DNA of 64,000 nucleotides from G963720475 sp963720475 (GTDB lineage Bacteria; Actinomycetota; Thermoleophilia; Solirubrobacterales; Thermoleophilaceae): contig OY970394.1 in NCBI GenBank assembly GCA_963720475.1, positions 620,001 through 684,000 of the forward strand, given 5' to 3'. Below, piece after piece: positions 48,998 to 57,611 of the stretch. The translations under genes and the position numbers were made by a program. How positions within the stretch are numbered: the first letter of the stretch is position 1; every line of letters begins with the position of its first letter. Under the pieces are notes generated by a model that did no database searches, was not told where the DNA came from, and saw nothing but the letters and a program-made list of their open reading frames with translations.

Positions 48998-50311
48998 TCA
49001 TCCGAGGACCTTGGGCGCGAGGTCGGCATAGAAGCGCGCGGCGAGGCCGAGATCGGCGATCGGGACGCGCTCGTCGGCGCCGTGGATCAGCGGCGCAGCC
49101 TCGAAGATGTCCATCGCATTCTGGGGGAAGAACCCGTAAGCGACGCAGTCGGGGAACGCCTTCCGCCACCAGTGCGAATCGGAGAATCCGGGCAGCACGG
49201 AGGGGACGACCTCCGCGCCCGGGTCCTCGGCGGCGACGAAGTCGCGGATGTGGCCCATCAGGTCCGTGTCGATCGGCGAGCGGTTGCCGACGATCCGTTC
49301 GCTGAACTCGACGTTGTAGCCGCCGTCGTCGCCGAGCACCTCGGCGATCTTCCCAAGCACGTGCTCCTCGCCGTGGTCGGGCGGCACGCGGCAGTCCACC
49401 TTGAGCTCGGCGTGCGAGGGGATCACGTTGATCTTCTCCGACGCGCTCGCCATCGTCGGCGCGAGCGTCACGCCGAGCTGAGGCTCGAGCAGGATCGCGA
49501 CGCGCGGGTCGCGCCGTTCGACCTCGGCCACGACCTCGGCGAGGTCGCCGTCGGGTTCGATCCCGACCGCGCGCAGGAAGGCCTCCGGCTCCGGGCTCAG
49601 CTCGAGCGAGGGCTGGCGCTCGGCCATCGCGCCCAGCAGCGGCGCAAGCTTCGTCAAGGCGTTGTCGCCGATGCGCGGGATCGAGGCGTGCCCGGCGCGG
49701 CCCTCGGTCGAGAGCTTGAAGCGGAAGACGCCCTTCTCGGCGACGCAGACCCCGTAGAGCCGCGTGCCGTCGAACTCGAGCACCTCGCCCGCGCCCTCGT
49801 TGACGACCATGTCGCAGCGGACCTTGTCGGGATGCTCGGCGCACAGCCACTGCGCTCCGTGGGTGGCGCCGACCTCCTCGTCGGCGGTGACGACGATCTT
49901 CAGCTCGCCGTTCGCGGGCCGCCAACCCGTTTCGGTCAGGGCGACGGCGGCGGCGATCTCCGCGGCCACCTGGCTCTTCATGTCGAGCGCTCCGCGGCCC
50001 CAGACGCAGTCGTCCTTGATCTCGGCGGCCCACGGATCGACCGACCACTCGCCCGGATCGGCGAGGACGGTGTCGACGTGGCCGAGGTAGCAGAGGCTCG
50101 GGCCGTCCGACTCGGCCGCCAGGCGCGCGATCAGGTTCGGGCGTCCCGGGATGTCGGCAAGCAGCTCGCACTCGAAGCCGGCCTCGGTGAGAACGCCGCG
50201 GAGGAACTCCTGCGCCGCCTCTTCGTTGCCCGGCGGATTGACCGTGTTGAACCGGATCAGCCGCTGGAGCAGCTCCGTCGTGCGCCGCTCCAGTTCGGCC
50301 GCTTCGGGCAT
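48998..50311 (-). CDS. M20 family metallopeptidase (ArgE/DapE-like)
   Basis: 437 aa. M20 motifs: YLGHVDTVLAD (metal His), GRGALDMKSQ (bridging Asp), TADEEVGATHGA (Glu pair) and VNEGAG. Deacylase or dipeptidase class; the DMKSQVAAEI run fits ArgE/DapE/CPG2 relatives. ATG 50311 has TACCCT 6 bp upstream (minus strand), a leaderless signature, and starts the long leftward run that includes ftsH and ychF. Confidence 0.87.
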   Translation of the reverse strand: MPEAAELERRTTELLQRLIRFNTVNPPGNEEAAQEFLRGVLTEAGFECELLADIPGRPNLIARLAAESDGPSLCYLGHVDTVLADPGEWSVDPWAAEIKDDCVWGRGALDMKSQVAAEIAAAVALTETGWRPANGELKIVVTADEEVGATHGAQWLCAEHPDKVRCDMVVNEGAGEVLEFDGTRLYGVCVAEKGVFRFKLSTEGRAGHASIPRIGDNALTKLAPLLGAMAERQPSLELSPEPEAFLRAVGIEPDGDLAEVVAEVERRDPRVAILLEPQLGVTLAPTMASASEKINVIPSHAELKVDCRVPPDHGEEHVLGKIAEVLGDDGGYNVEFSERIVGNRSPIDTDLMGHIRDFVAAEDPGAEVVPSVLPGFSDSHWWRKAFPDCVAYGFFPQNAMDIFEAAPLIHGADERVPIADLGLAARFYADLAPKVLG

Positions 50312-50317
50312 GGGGTC

Positions 50318-50323
50318 AGGGTA
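50318..50323 (-). promoter_or_regulatory. TACCCT -10-like box, start of the M20-ftsH-ychF run
   Basis: Minus-strand TACCCT 6 bp before the ATG at 50311. Gaps downstream are 34, 12, 4 and 1 bp and one 4-bp overlap, so one transcript through ychF is likely. Confidence 0.4.
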
Positions 50324-50366
50324 CTTACGTCGGCCTGCCGGGTGAGGCTGGTGGAAGAATCGTCCT

Positions 50367-51707
50367 GTGGAGCGGCTGTTCGACACCGGCGATCCACCCC
50401 CGCGCGGCGAGGCCGTGCCGGCCGAGGACCAGCCACTCGCGACGCGCATGCGGCCGCGCTCGCTCGACGAGTTCGTCGGGCAGGAGCATCTGCTCGGCGA
50501 GGGCGCCGCGCTGCGGACCGCGATCGACGAGGGCCGGCCGCACTCGATGGTCCTCTACGGCCCACCCGGCGCCGGCAAGACGACGCTCGCGCGGATGCTC
50601 GCCGCGAATGCCGAAGCGGCCTTCGAGGAGGCGTCTGCGGTCAACGCGGGGCGCGCCGAGGTGCGCGAGGTGATCGAGCGGGCGCGCGAGCGGCGCGGGC
50701 TCTCCGGCCAGGCGACGATCTTCTTCCTCGACGAGATCCACCGCTTCAACAAGGCGCAGCAGGACGCGCTCCTGCCGGCCGTCGAGGAGGGGTTGATCAC
50801 ACTCGTGGGCGCAACGACCGAGAACCCCTACTTCGAGGTCAACTCGGCGCTGCTCTCGCGCACGCGCGTGTACGAGTTGCGAGCGCTAGCCGACGGTGAG
50901 GTGCTTGCGCTGCTGCGACGCGCGCTCGCGGCACCCGACGGCCGGGGGATCACCGAGCCGGCCGCGGTGGCCGACGAGGCGCTCGAATTCCTGGCGGCTC
51001 GCTCGGGCGGCGACGCCCGCACGGCCCTGTCGGCGCTCGAGCTCGCGTGCGAGACGGTCGTCGGCAAAGAGGTCACGCTGCGCCACGCCGAGGACGCCCT
51101 CCAGCGCAAGGCCGTGCTCTACGACCGCGCCGGCGACCGCCACTACGACACGATCTCCGCCTGGATCAAGGCAACGCGCGGCTCTGACCCCGACGCGTCG
51201 CTGCTCTACCTCGCGGTCATGCTCGAGGGGGGCGAGGATCCGCGCTTCATCGCGCGGCGGATGGTCATCTTCGCGAGCGAGGACATCGGCAACGCCGACC
51301 CGCGCGCGCTCCAGGTCGCCGTTGCCGCCGCGCAGGCGGTCGAGCACGTCGGCATGCCCGAGTGCGCGTTCAACCTCTCGCAGGCGGCGACCTACCTCGC
51401 ACTGGCGCCGAAGGCCGACACGGCCAAACGCTCGATCGGATCGGCGCGCGGATGGGTGCGCGATCACGGTGCGCCCGAGGTTCCCGCCCACCTGCGCGGG
51501 GCCGAGCGCCCAGGCGAGGATGGCCGCCCGTCGGGCCACGAGCCGTATGACTCGCCGCACGGGCACCGGGAGGGCACCTCGCCCCAGGAGCTGATGCCCG
51601 ACGAGGCGGTCGGCGAACGCTTCCTCGACCTGTCCGAGCATGGTGAGGAGCGCGGACTGCGCGAGCGCCTCGAGGCGATCCGCCGCTCGCGCGGGCGTGT
51701 GCGATAG
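50367..51707 (+). CDS. rarA: Replication-associated recombination ATPase RarA (MgsA)
   Basis: 446 aa. AAA+ clamp-loader relative: RPRSLDEFVGQEHLLG, Walker A GPPGAGKTT (65-73), FFLDEIHRFNKAQQD, ATTENPYFEVN and the C-terminal tetramerisation domain with FIARRMVIFASEDIGNADP. Acts at stalled replication forks. GTG at 50367; a short unstructured N-terminus (about 24 residues) precedes the conserved part. Divergent from the M20 gene. Confidence 0.95.
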   Translation: MERLFDTGDPPPRGEAVPAEDQPLATRMRPRSLDEFVGQEHLLGEGAALRTAIDEGRPHSMVLYGPPGAGKTTLARMLAANAEAAFEEASAVNAGRAEVREVIERARERRGLSGQATIFFLDEIHRFNKAQQDALLPAVEEGLITLVGATTENPYFEVNSALLSRTRVYELRALADGEVLALLRRALAAPDGRGITEPAAVADEALEFLAARSGGDARTALSALELACETVVGKEVTLRHAEDALQRKAVLYDRAGDRHYDTISAWIKATRGSDPDASLLYLAVMLEGGEDPRFIARRMVIFASEDIGNADPRALQVAVAAAQAVEHVGMPECAFNLSQAATYLALAPKADTAKRSIGSARGWVRDHGAPEVPAHLRGAERPGEDGRPSGHEPYDSPHGHREGTSPQELMPDEAVGERFLDLSEHGEERGLRERLEAIRRSRGRVR

Positions 51708-51807
51708 GTCACACGACTGAGCCGGATCCGCGGAGCCAAGCGCCGGACTGCGAAAGAAATGTTGCCGCGAGGTAAAGGCGCGGCAACCGTGACCGATCCT
51801 TATCCGT

Positions 51808-52395
51808 ATGCCTGGTTTCAAGACCAGGACACGCATGGCCGAATCCGCTCAGACCTCAGACCCGGGAGCTCTGCTCTCGACCGCGCACGAGCTCGATGAC
51901 GAGCTCACCGTTCGGCTGCGCCTGACGCGGCCGAGCGATACCTCACGCGTGCGCGGCTTCTTCGGAGCGCTCTCCGACGAGACGGCCCAGCGCCGCTTCT
52001 TCACGTCGATCCCGACGATGGACGAGCGCACCCTGCGGCACTTCACCTTCTACAACCCGCGCGAGCGGCTGGTCGTGGCCGCGACGACGCCGGTTGGCGG
52101 CACCGAGGAGCTGATCGGTCTCGCCGACGTCTCGCTCGACGGCGCGGGCGAAGCCGAGTTCGGCCTTGTCGTCGGCGACGAGTGGCAAGGGCGCGGCGTG
52201 GGACTGCTGCTTGCCGACGCGATCACGACGCTCGCCGTGCGCCATGGTGCGCGCACCCTCAAGGCGACGATGCTCGAGTCGAGCCGGCGGATGCTCTCCC
52301 TGCTGCGCCGGATCGGCCCGACCGTCGAGACGGTCGAGGACGGCAACCCCGTCGCCTACACCCGCCTCGCCGTCGGCGGGCGCCGCGCCGCGTAG
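51808..52395 (+). CDS. GNAT acetyltransferase, protein acetyltransferase-like
   Basis: 195 aa. GNAT motif A VVGDEWQGRGVGLLLADA and TRPSDTSRVRGFFGALSDE at the start resemble protein lysine acetyltransferases of the actinobacterial Pat type, which lack or carry a cNMP domain; here only the catalytic unit is present. ATG 51808 has GATCCT 7 bp upstream and is kept; ATG 51835 with CAGGA upstream is the alternative. Confidence 0.83.
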   Translation: MPGFKTRTRMAESAQTSDPGALLSTAHELDDELTVRLRLTRPSDTSRVRGFFGALSDETAQRRFFTSIPTMDERTLRHFTFYNPRERLVVAATTPVGGTEELIGLADVSLDGAGEAEFGLVVGDEWQGRGVGLLLADAITTLAVRHGARTLKATMLESSRRMLSLLRRIGPTVETVEDGNPVAYTRLAVGGRRAA

Positions 52396-52398
52396 CTG

Positions 52399-53847
52399 CT
52401 AGTCGACGATCCTGAAGTTGACTACGCGCCGGCTCGACCGCTTGCCCTCGCCGTCGACGGCCCGCGCCGTGAGGCGATAACGACCGGGCGCGAGGCGCCC
52501 CTCCGAGACCCGTCCGCTGAAGTCCCAATGGTTGAGGCCCGAGATCGCGCGACGTGTCCTGCTGGCGACGGTCTCGAACTTTCCGTCGGTGCGCCGCTCG
52601 AACGTAAACGTGACGCTGGCGGGCTCGCTGAGGAACCACGAAATCTTCGTCCCCATCCGTACGCCACGCGTGCGCTTCCGCGACGGTGAAGGTGTGCCCA
52701 CCCGGAAACGCCGGTCCGTCACGGTGAGCCCCATCAGCGTCGGTCCGGCGAGATTGGGCGTGACGAGCGCTGTGCTCGAACCCCCGGCGGGCGGCGTCGG
52801 TGGAGTCTGGACCTCGCCGAACTTCTGGATCCGGTCGTTGCCGGTGTCGGCGACGTAGACGTTGCCGGCTGAATCAGTCGCCAGCCCGGTCGGGTGGGCG
52901 AACTGCCCGGGCCCTTGGCCGGAGCTCCCGAACGTTGAGAGGAACTGCCCGCCGTTGGTGAACTGCTGGACGCGGTCGTTGCCCGTGTCCGAAGCGAGCA
53001 CGTGTCCTCCCGGTGCCACCGCCAGGCCCTCCGGGCTCGGCTCCGCCTCGTCCTGGCTGAACTGCGCGGTCGCCGACCCTCCGCCTCCGCCAAAGATGCT
53101 GAAGTCTTCGATTGCGAGGCAGGGGCACGAATTCGCGTCGCTGATCGAGGCGACGAGGCTCCACGCGAGATCGCCCACGAAGACACTGCCGCCGCCCCAG
53201 GCGAGCCCGCCGGTGTTGTTGCACCCGATCGGGCAGAGCGGCCCGTTCCTTTGCTTCGTCGGATCGCCGGTGGAGTCGAACGCCTGGAGCAAGGGGGACG
53301 CGTCGGCGACGTAGACCCCGCCCTTCGAGTCGGTGGTCACCGCCGCGGGCCGGCAGAAGCCGACCGGCAACGGCGTGATCCCCTCGCAGGAGTTGCGCCC
53401 CCAGGTGCGGACGAAGTCCCCGTCGTCCCCGTCGAACTGCTGCACTCGATGGGCATAGGGCTCCGTCACGTAGATGCTCGTCCCGCCGGCGTCGCTATGG
53501 ACCGCGATCCCGTGTGGCAGGCAGAGGGTCCCCGGCGCCGGGATCTTGTACGTGGTCCCGCAGGTCGGCCCGTTCGGCTTTCCGAAGGTGGCGAGCAGAC
53601 GCCCGTCGGGGGTGAACTTCTGAATGCTCGCGAGCTGATCGTCGAGGACGTAGACATTCCCCGCCGCGTCCGTCGCGACCCCGGTCGGCGACTGGAACTG
53701 TCCGGGGCCGGAACCCGTTGTGCCCCACTGCGTGACGAAGCCGAACGCGGCGCTCGCCGGGGAGGCTCCGGCGGCAAGGCAGGCCACCGCCAGGACAGCG
53801 GCCCACGCGGACCGCGCGATGACCCGTCTGCTCGGAACTCCTTTCAC
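52399..53847 (-). CDS. Secreted NHL-repeat protein
   Basis: 482 aa. Signal peptide about 1-33 (VLAVACLAAGASPASA). Several NHL repeats: QFQSPTGVATDAAGNVYVLD, PHGIAVHSD, GLATDSAGNVYVADTGNDR and others, forming a beta-propeller, plus a C-terminal Ig/FlgD-like module (APGRYRLTARAVD). NHL proteins bind ligands or cleave peptidylglycine; function not set. Long in-frame reading upstream is antisense to the ALDH and is not used; GTG 53847 starts the signal peptide. Confidence 0.8.
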   Translation of the reverse strand: MKGVPSRRVIARSAWAAVLAVACLAAGASPASAAFGFVTQWGTTGSGPGQFQSPTGVATDAAGNVYVLDDQLASIQKFTPDGRLLATFGKPNGPTCGTTYKIPAPGTLCLPHGIAVHSDAGGTSIYVTEPYAHRVQQFDGDDGDFVRTWGRNSCEGITPLPVGFCRPAAVTTDSKGGVYVADASPLLQAFDSTGDPTKQRNGPLCPIGCNNTGGLAWGGGSVFVGDLAWSLVASISDANSCPCLAIEDFSIFGGGGGSATAQFSQDEAEPSPEGLAVAPGGHVLASDTGNDRVQQFTNGGQFLSTFGSSGQGPGQFAHPTGLATDSAGNVYVADTGNDRIQKFGEVQTPPTPPAGGSSTALVTPNLAGPTLMGLTVTDRRFRVGTPSPSRKRTRGVRMGTKISWFLSEPASVTFTFERRTDGKFETVASRTRRAISGLNHWDFSGRVSEGRLAPGRYRLTARAVDGEGKRSSRRVVNFRIVD

Positions 53848-53904
53848 GTGTGCTGACGCTACCCAACGCGCGTCGGGCGTGCGCAGGACGCCGATCAGCG
53901 CGGG

Positions 53905-53910
53905 TACCCT
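53905..53910 (+). promoter_or_regulatory. TACCCT -10-like box before the ALDH gene
   Basis: TACCCT 6 bp before the ATG at 53917 and no Shine-Dalgarno; typical leaderless geometry in this window. Confidence 0.45.
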
Positions 53911-53916
53911 TATGGA

Positions 53917-55533
53917 ATGGAAGCGGCTGCAAAGCTGCAGGCGGGCAGCAACGGCGCCGCGGGCCCGGCGGCTGCCGAGCTCGAGTCGTTCAACCCGACA
54001 ACGAGTGAGCGGCTCGGCTCCGTCCCGACCGTCACCCCCGAACAGGTGCAGGGGATCGTCGACGAGGTCGCCGAGGTGCAGCCGTTCTGGGCGCAGCTGC
54101 CGCTGTCGGACCGAGCCCGCTACATGCGCCGCACGGCGCAGGTGCTGATCGACTCGCTCGACGAGCTCACCTCGCTGCTCTCCCGCGAGCAGGGAAAGCC
54201 GCGCAACGAGTCGTACGTGATGGAGCTGCTGCCGACGATCGACTCGCTCCACTGGATCGCGGCGAACATCGAGGACATCCTCGGCGACGAGCGGATCCCC
54301 CATCCGCAGATCTACCTCAAGCAGAAGAGCTCGAAGTTCAGCTACGAGCCGCTCGGCGTCGTCGGCGTGATCGCACCGTGGAACTACCCCTGGTCGATCC
54401 CGTTCGGAGAGATCGCGATCGCGCTCGCGTGCGGCAACGGGGTGGTGCTGAAGCCGGCCTCGCTGACGCCGCTGATCGGCCAGCGGATCCAGACGGCGTT
54501 CGAGCGCGCCGGAGTGCCCGAGGGTCTCGTCCGCACCGTCCACGGTGGCGGCGCCGTCGGGCAGGCGCTCGTCGAGTCGAGCGCGGCGAAGATCTTCTTC
54601 ACCGGCTCCGTCGAGGTCGGGCGCGGGGTGGGCGTCGCCTGCGCGGAGCGGATGAAGGGCTCGGTGCTCGAGCTCGGCGGAAAGGACGCGCAGATCGTGC
54701 TGGCCGACTCCGACCTCGACAACGCGATCTCCGGCTGCCTCTGGGGAGGCTTCGCCAACGCCGGCCAGACCTGCTCGGGGATCGAGCGCGTTTACGTTGA
54801 GCGGGCTGTTGCCGAGCGCTTCGTCGAAGGCGTCGTCGCCGGGGCGCGGGAGCTCACGGTCGGCGACCCGCTGCGAGGAGACACCGAGATCGGCCCGATG
54901 GTCTCTAGCGAGCAGTTCGAGCTCGTGAAGGAGCTGGTCGACGACGCCGTCGCCAACGGCGCGCAGCTGCACTGCGGCGGACCGACACAGCCCGCGGGCC
55001 TCAACGGCGCCTTCTACGCGCCCGCGGTGCTCACCGGCGTGACGCACGAGATGCGGATCATGCGCGAGGAGATCTTCGGCCCGGTCGTGCCGATCGTGAC
55101 CGTCGATTCCGAGGACGAGGCGGTCGCGCTCGCGAACGACTCGGAGTTCGGCCTCGGCGCCTCCGTCTGGACCCTCGATCGCGCGAAGGGCGAGCGGATC
55201 GCGCGCCGGATCGAGTCGGGCATGGTCTGGATCAACGATCACATGTACTCGCACGGCGCTTGCCAGTGCGCGTGGGGCGGCGTGAAGGACTCCGGTCTCG
55301 GGCGCGCGCACTCGAAGTTCGGCTTCTACGAATGCGTCAACGTGAAGCTGCTGGCGTGGGAGCCGTCGCGCACGCGGAACTTCTGGTGGCACCCCTACGA
55401 CGAGTCGCTCGGTGAGGCGATGCACGCCTCCGCGGAGCTGCTCTACGGCCGCGACGACGACAAGCTCGCGGCGTTGCGACGTGGCGCGCGGCCGTTGATG
55501 AAGGTCGCGGCCAAGATGTTCCGCCGCGGTTGA
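53917..55533 (+). CDS. Aldehyde dehydrogenase, longer form
   Basis: 538 aa. ALDH core with WNYPWSIPFGEIAIALACGN, catalytic Glu252 (LELGGKDA) and Cys286 (AGQTCSGIE), exactly 34 apart. Extended C-terminus (about 480-538, Trp/His-rich NFWWHPYDE then basic) relative to the other ALDH here, as in membrane-associated fatty-aldehyde or coniferyl-type enzymes. The gene after it encodes an ABM-type protein. No shared operon evidence with the upstream NHL gene (divergent). Confidence 0.87.
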   Translation: MEAAAKLQAGSNGAAGPAAAELESFNPTTSERLGSVPTVTPEQVQGIVDEVAEVQPFWAQLPLSDRARYMRRTAQVLIDSLDELTSLLSREQGKPRNESYVMELLPTIDSLHWIAANIEDILGDERIPHPQIYLKQKSSKFSYEPLGVVGVIAPWNYPWSIPFGEIAIALACGNGVVLKPASLTPLIGQRIQTAFERAGVPEGLVRTVHGGGAVGQALVESSAAKIFFTGSVEVGRGVGVACAERMKGSVLELGGKDAQIVLADSDLDNAISGCLWGGFANAGQTCSGIERVYVERAVAERFVEGVVAGARELTVGDPLRGDTEIGPMVSSEQFELVKELVDDAVANGAQLHCGGPTQPAGLNGAFYAPAVLTGVTHEMRIMREEIFGPVVPIVTVDSEDEAVALANDSEFGLGASVWTLDRAKGERIARRIESGMVWINDHMYSHGACQCAWGGVKDSGLGRAHSKFGFYECVNVKLLAWEPSRTRNFWWHPYDESLGEAMHASAELLYGRDDDKLAALRRGARPLMKVAAKMFRRG

Positions 55534-55583
55534 CCAGACGCTAGCCTCCTATTACGAGGTTCAGCGACGCGAGGAGGGTTGAG

Positions 55584-55880
55584 ATGCATGCTCGCGTGAG
55601 CAGGTTCGCCGGGCTTCCGCCCGAGCGGATCGACGACGTGCTCGAGGAGTTCCAGCGCGACCAGCTACCGGCGATCGAGACGCAGCCGGGCTTCAAGGGG
55701 GTCGTGGTCATGGTTGACCGCACCGACGGCAAGGCGCTCGCGATCACGTACTGGGAGACCGAAGACGATCTCCACAACACGGACAAGCTCGCGAAGGCGG
55801 CGCGCGACGCGGCCGTCGCCACCGGCGGCCCCGACCGCGAGCCGATGGTCGAGCGCCACGAGGTGATCTTCGAGAAGTAG
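55584..55880 (+). CDS. ABM-like (antibiotic biosynthesis monooxygenase fold) small protein
   Basis: 98 aa. Dimeric ferredoxin-like fold pattern: MHARVSRFAGLPPERID, PGFKGVVVMVDRTDGKALAI, YWETEDDL. Members are quinol monooxygenases or haem-degrading and other small oxygenases; function not decidable. GAGGAGG seven bases before the ATG. Follows the ALDH by 50 bp. Confidence 0.7.
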   Translation: MHARVSRFAGLPPERIDDVLEEFQRDQLPAIETQPGFKGVVVMVDRTDGKALAITYWETEDDLHNTDKLAKAARDAAVATGGPDREPMVERHEVIFEK

Positions 55881-55891
55881 GTCCCGCTCCG

Positions 55892-55897
55892 TATCCT
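55892..55897 (+). promoter_or_regulatory. TATCCT -10 box for a leaderless siroheme gene
   Basis: TATCCT ends 7 bp before the ATG at 55905; the geometry is that of a leaderless actinobacterial promoter and argues that translation really begins there. Confidence 0.5.
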
Positions 55898-55904
55898 TAG
55901 GACG

Positions 55905-56642
55905 ATGCCCGCACAGGCCTATGCAGGTAAGGAATGCGTGTGCCAGCTCCGCAGAGGGGTCTGCGACCAGAGCTGTGTCCAGGGGATGCTCGACACCCCG
56001 TTCTACATCGCCTGCCTGCAGCTCACGGGCCGTCGCTGCGTCGTGATCGGCGGCGGCGAGGTCGGGCTCGAGAAGGTCGAGGGGCTGCTCGTCTGTGGCG
56101 CGAAGGTGACCCTGATCGCGCCGGATGCGATCGAGCCGCTGCGCGAGCTCGCATCCGAGGGCTCGATCCGCTGGGAGCAGCGCGAGTACGACAGCGCCGA
56201 CCTCGAAGGCACGCTGCTCGTGATCGCCGCGACCGACGACACGGAGGTGAACATCCGCATCTACGAGGACGCCGAGCGCGAGGGCAGGCTCGTGAACGTC
56301 GTCGACGTGCCGCCGCTGTGCAGCTTTATCCTGCCTGCGATCTACCGCTCTGGCCCGCTCGCGATCGCGATCTCGACGGCCGGCGCAAGCCCAGCCCTTG
56401 CGAAGCGGATCCGCACCGAGATCGCGGCTGAATACGGCGAGCCCTACGCGCGTCTCGCGGAGCTGCTCAACGATGTCCGCGGCTGGGCGAAGGGGACGCT
56501 GCCGACCTACCAGGACCGCAAGGCCTTCTTCGAGTCGATCGTCAACGGCGAGCCCGACCCGGTCGAGCTCCTGCGCCAGGGCGACGAGCGCGCCGTTCGC
56601 GACCTGATCGCTGCGGCCCAGGACGCCGCGGTCCCGGCCTGA
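55905..56642 (+). CDS. Precorrin-2 dehydrogenase / siroheme synthase N-terminal type
   Basis: 245 aa. CysG N-terminal/Met8/SirC-like: NAD-binding VVIGGGEVGLEKVEG (46-60), FILPAIYRSGPLAIAISTAGASPALAKRI with the family Ser/His region, and a helical C-terminal tail. Oxidises precorrin-2 to sirohydrochlorin; Met8 members also chelate iron. The first 27 residues hold four cysteines (11, 13, 20, 24) not seen in the family; ATG 55986 would start at the usual position but its upstream context is poor and the 7-bp -10 spacing favours 55905. moaC follows directly. Confidence 0.85.
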   Translation: MPAQAYAGKECVCQLRRGVCDQSCVQGMLDTPFYIACLQLTGRRCVVIGGGEVGLEKVEGLLVCGAKVTLIAPDAIEPLRELASEGSIRWEQREYDSADLEGTLLVIAATDDTEVNIRIYEDAEREGRLVNVVDVPPLCSFILPAIYRSGPLAIAISTAGASPALAKRIRTEIAAEYGEPYARLAELLNDVRGWAKGTLPTYQDRKAFFESIVNGEPDPVELLRQGDERAVRDLIAAAQDAAVPA

Positions 56643-57130
56643 GCGGCGCGATCGCGGAGCTCTCACATCTCGACGAGGAAGGCCGCGCGCGGATGGTGGA
56701 CGTCGGCGCGAAGGACGCGACCGACCGCCGTGCCGTCGCACGGGCGACCGTGCGGATGACGCCCGAGACGGCCGCCGTTGTGGCCGCGGGCGACGCGCCC
56801 AAGGGTGACGTCGTCTCGACCGCGCGTCTCGCCGGCATCCAGGCCGCCAAGCGGACCGCAGAGCTCGTGCCGCTGTGCCACCCCCTGCCGCTGTCGTTCG
56901 TCGACGTGGACATCGCGGTCAACGCCGAGTCCGGCGAGATCGCGATCTCCTCCGAGGCGCGCACGACCGCGCAGACCGGCGTCGAGATGGAGGCGATGAC
57001 AGCGTGCGCCGTCGCCGCGGTGACGGTCTACGACATGGTCAAGGGGATCGAGCGCGGCGTCGAGATCGAGCGGGTGCGCCTAATCGAGAAGTCCGGCGGC
57101 CGCCACGACTGGCGCGCCGAGGACGCCTAG
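56639..57130 (+). CDS. moaC: Cyclic pyranopterin monophosphate synthase MoaC
   Basis: 163 aa if begun at the CTG 56639, which overlaps the previous stop (CTGA). Family motifs: LSHLDEEGRARMVDV (LxHxxxxGxxxMVDV, required in MoaC), KGDVVSTARLAGIQAAKRT, LCHPLPLS and TGVEMEAMTACAVAA. From the first ATG (56693) only 145 aa remain and the LSHL block is lost; E. coli MoaC has 161. Molybdenum cofactor first step (with MoaA, not here). No other in-frame start lies between. Confidence 0.9.
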   Translation: MSGAIAELSHLDEEGRARMVDVGAKDATDRRAVARATVRMTPETAAVVAAGDAPKGDVVSTARLAGIQAAKRTAELVPLCHPLPLSFVDVDIAVNAESGEIAISSEARTTAQTGVEMEAMTACAVAAVTVYDMVKGIERGVEIERVRLIEKSGGRHDWRAEDA

Positions 57131-57137
57131 GCGCACC

Positions 57138-57602
57138 GTGCGCGCGGCGGTGCTCACCGTCTCGACGTCGGTCGCAGCGGGCGAGTCACCCGACGAGTCC
57201 GGGCCGGCGCTGGCCGAGCTATGCCGGGAGGCGGGCCTCGAGACGATCGAGGAGACCGTCACCGACGAGCGCGCAGCGATCGTGACGGCGCTCAAACGGC
57301 TCGCCGACGACGAGGGTGTCCGCTTCGTCTTCACCACCGGTGGCACGGGCCTGACGATCGACGACGTGACCCCCGAGGCCACGCGCGACGTGATCGACCG
57401 CGAGGCGCCGGGCTATGCGGAGGCGATCCGCCTCGAAGCGCGGCACCACACGCCGCTCGGACTCCTGACACGCGGGATCGCGGGGATCCGTCGCCGCACC
57501 TTGATCGTGAACCTGCCGGGGTCGCCGAAGGCGATCGGCCAGTCGTGGCCGATCATCGAGCCGACGCTGCGCCACGCAGCCGAGACGCTCGAGCGGGACT
57601 AG
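57138..57602 (+). CDS. mogA: Molybdopterin adenylyltransferase / MoaB-MogA family
   Basis: 154 aa. MoCF-biosynthesis fold: VLTVSTSVAAGESPDESGP, FTTGGTGLTIDDVTPEAT and VNLPGSPKAIGQSW. Activates molybdopterin by adenylation. The LTIDDVTPEAT block has Ile-Asp where MogA has Arg-Asp; MoaB cannot be excluded. GTG start 7 bp after moaC; both in one operon with the siroheme gene. Confidence 0.87.
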   Translation: MRAAVLTVSTSVAAGESPDESGPALAELCREAGLETIEETVTDERAAIVTALKRLADDEGVRFVFTTGGTGLTIDDVTPEATRDVIDREAPGYAEAIRLEARHHTPLGLLTRGIAGIRRRTLIVNLPGSPKAIGQSWPIIEPTLRHAAETLERD

Positions 57603-57611
57603 CCGGCGCCG

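Noticed and set aside
52399..55425. 1008-codon minus-strand frame across the NHL gene and the ALDH
   Set aside because: Only the part from 53847 down has a signal peptide and NHL repeats; the rest is antisense to a well-supported ALDH.
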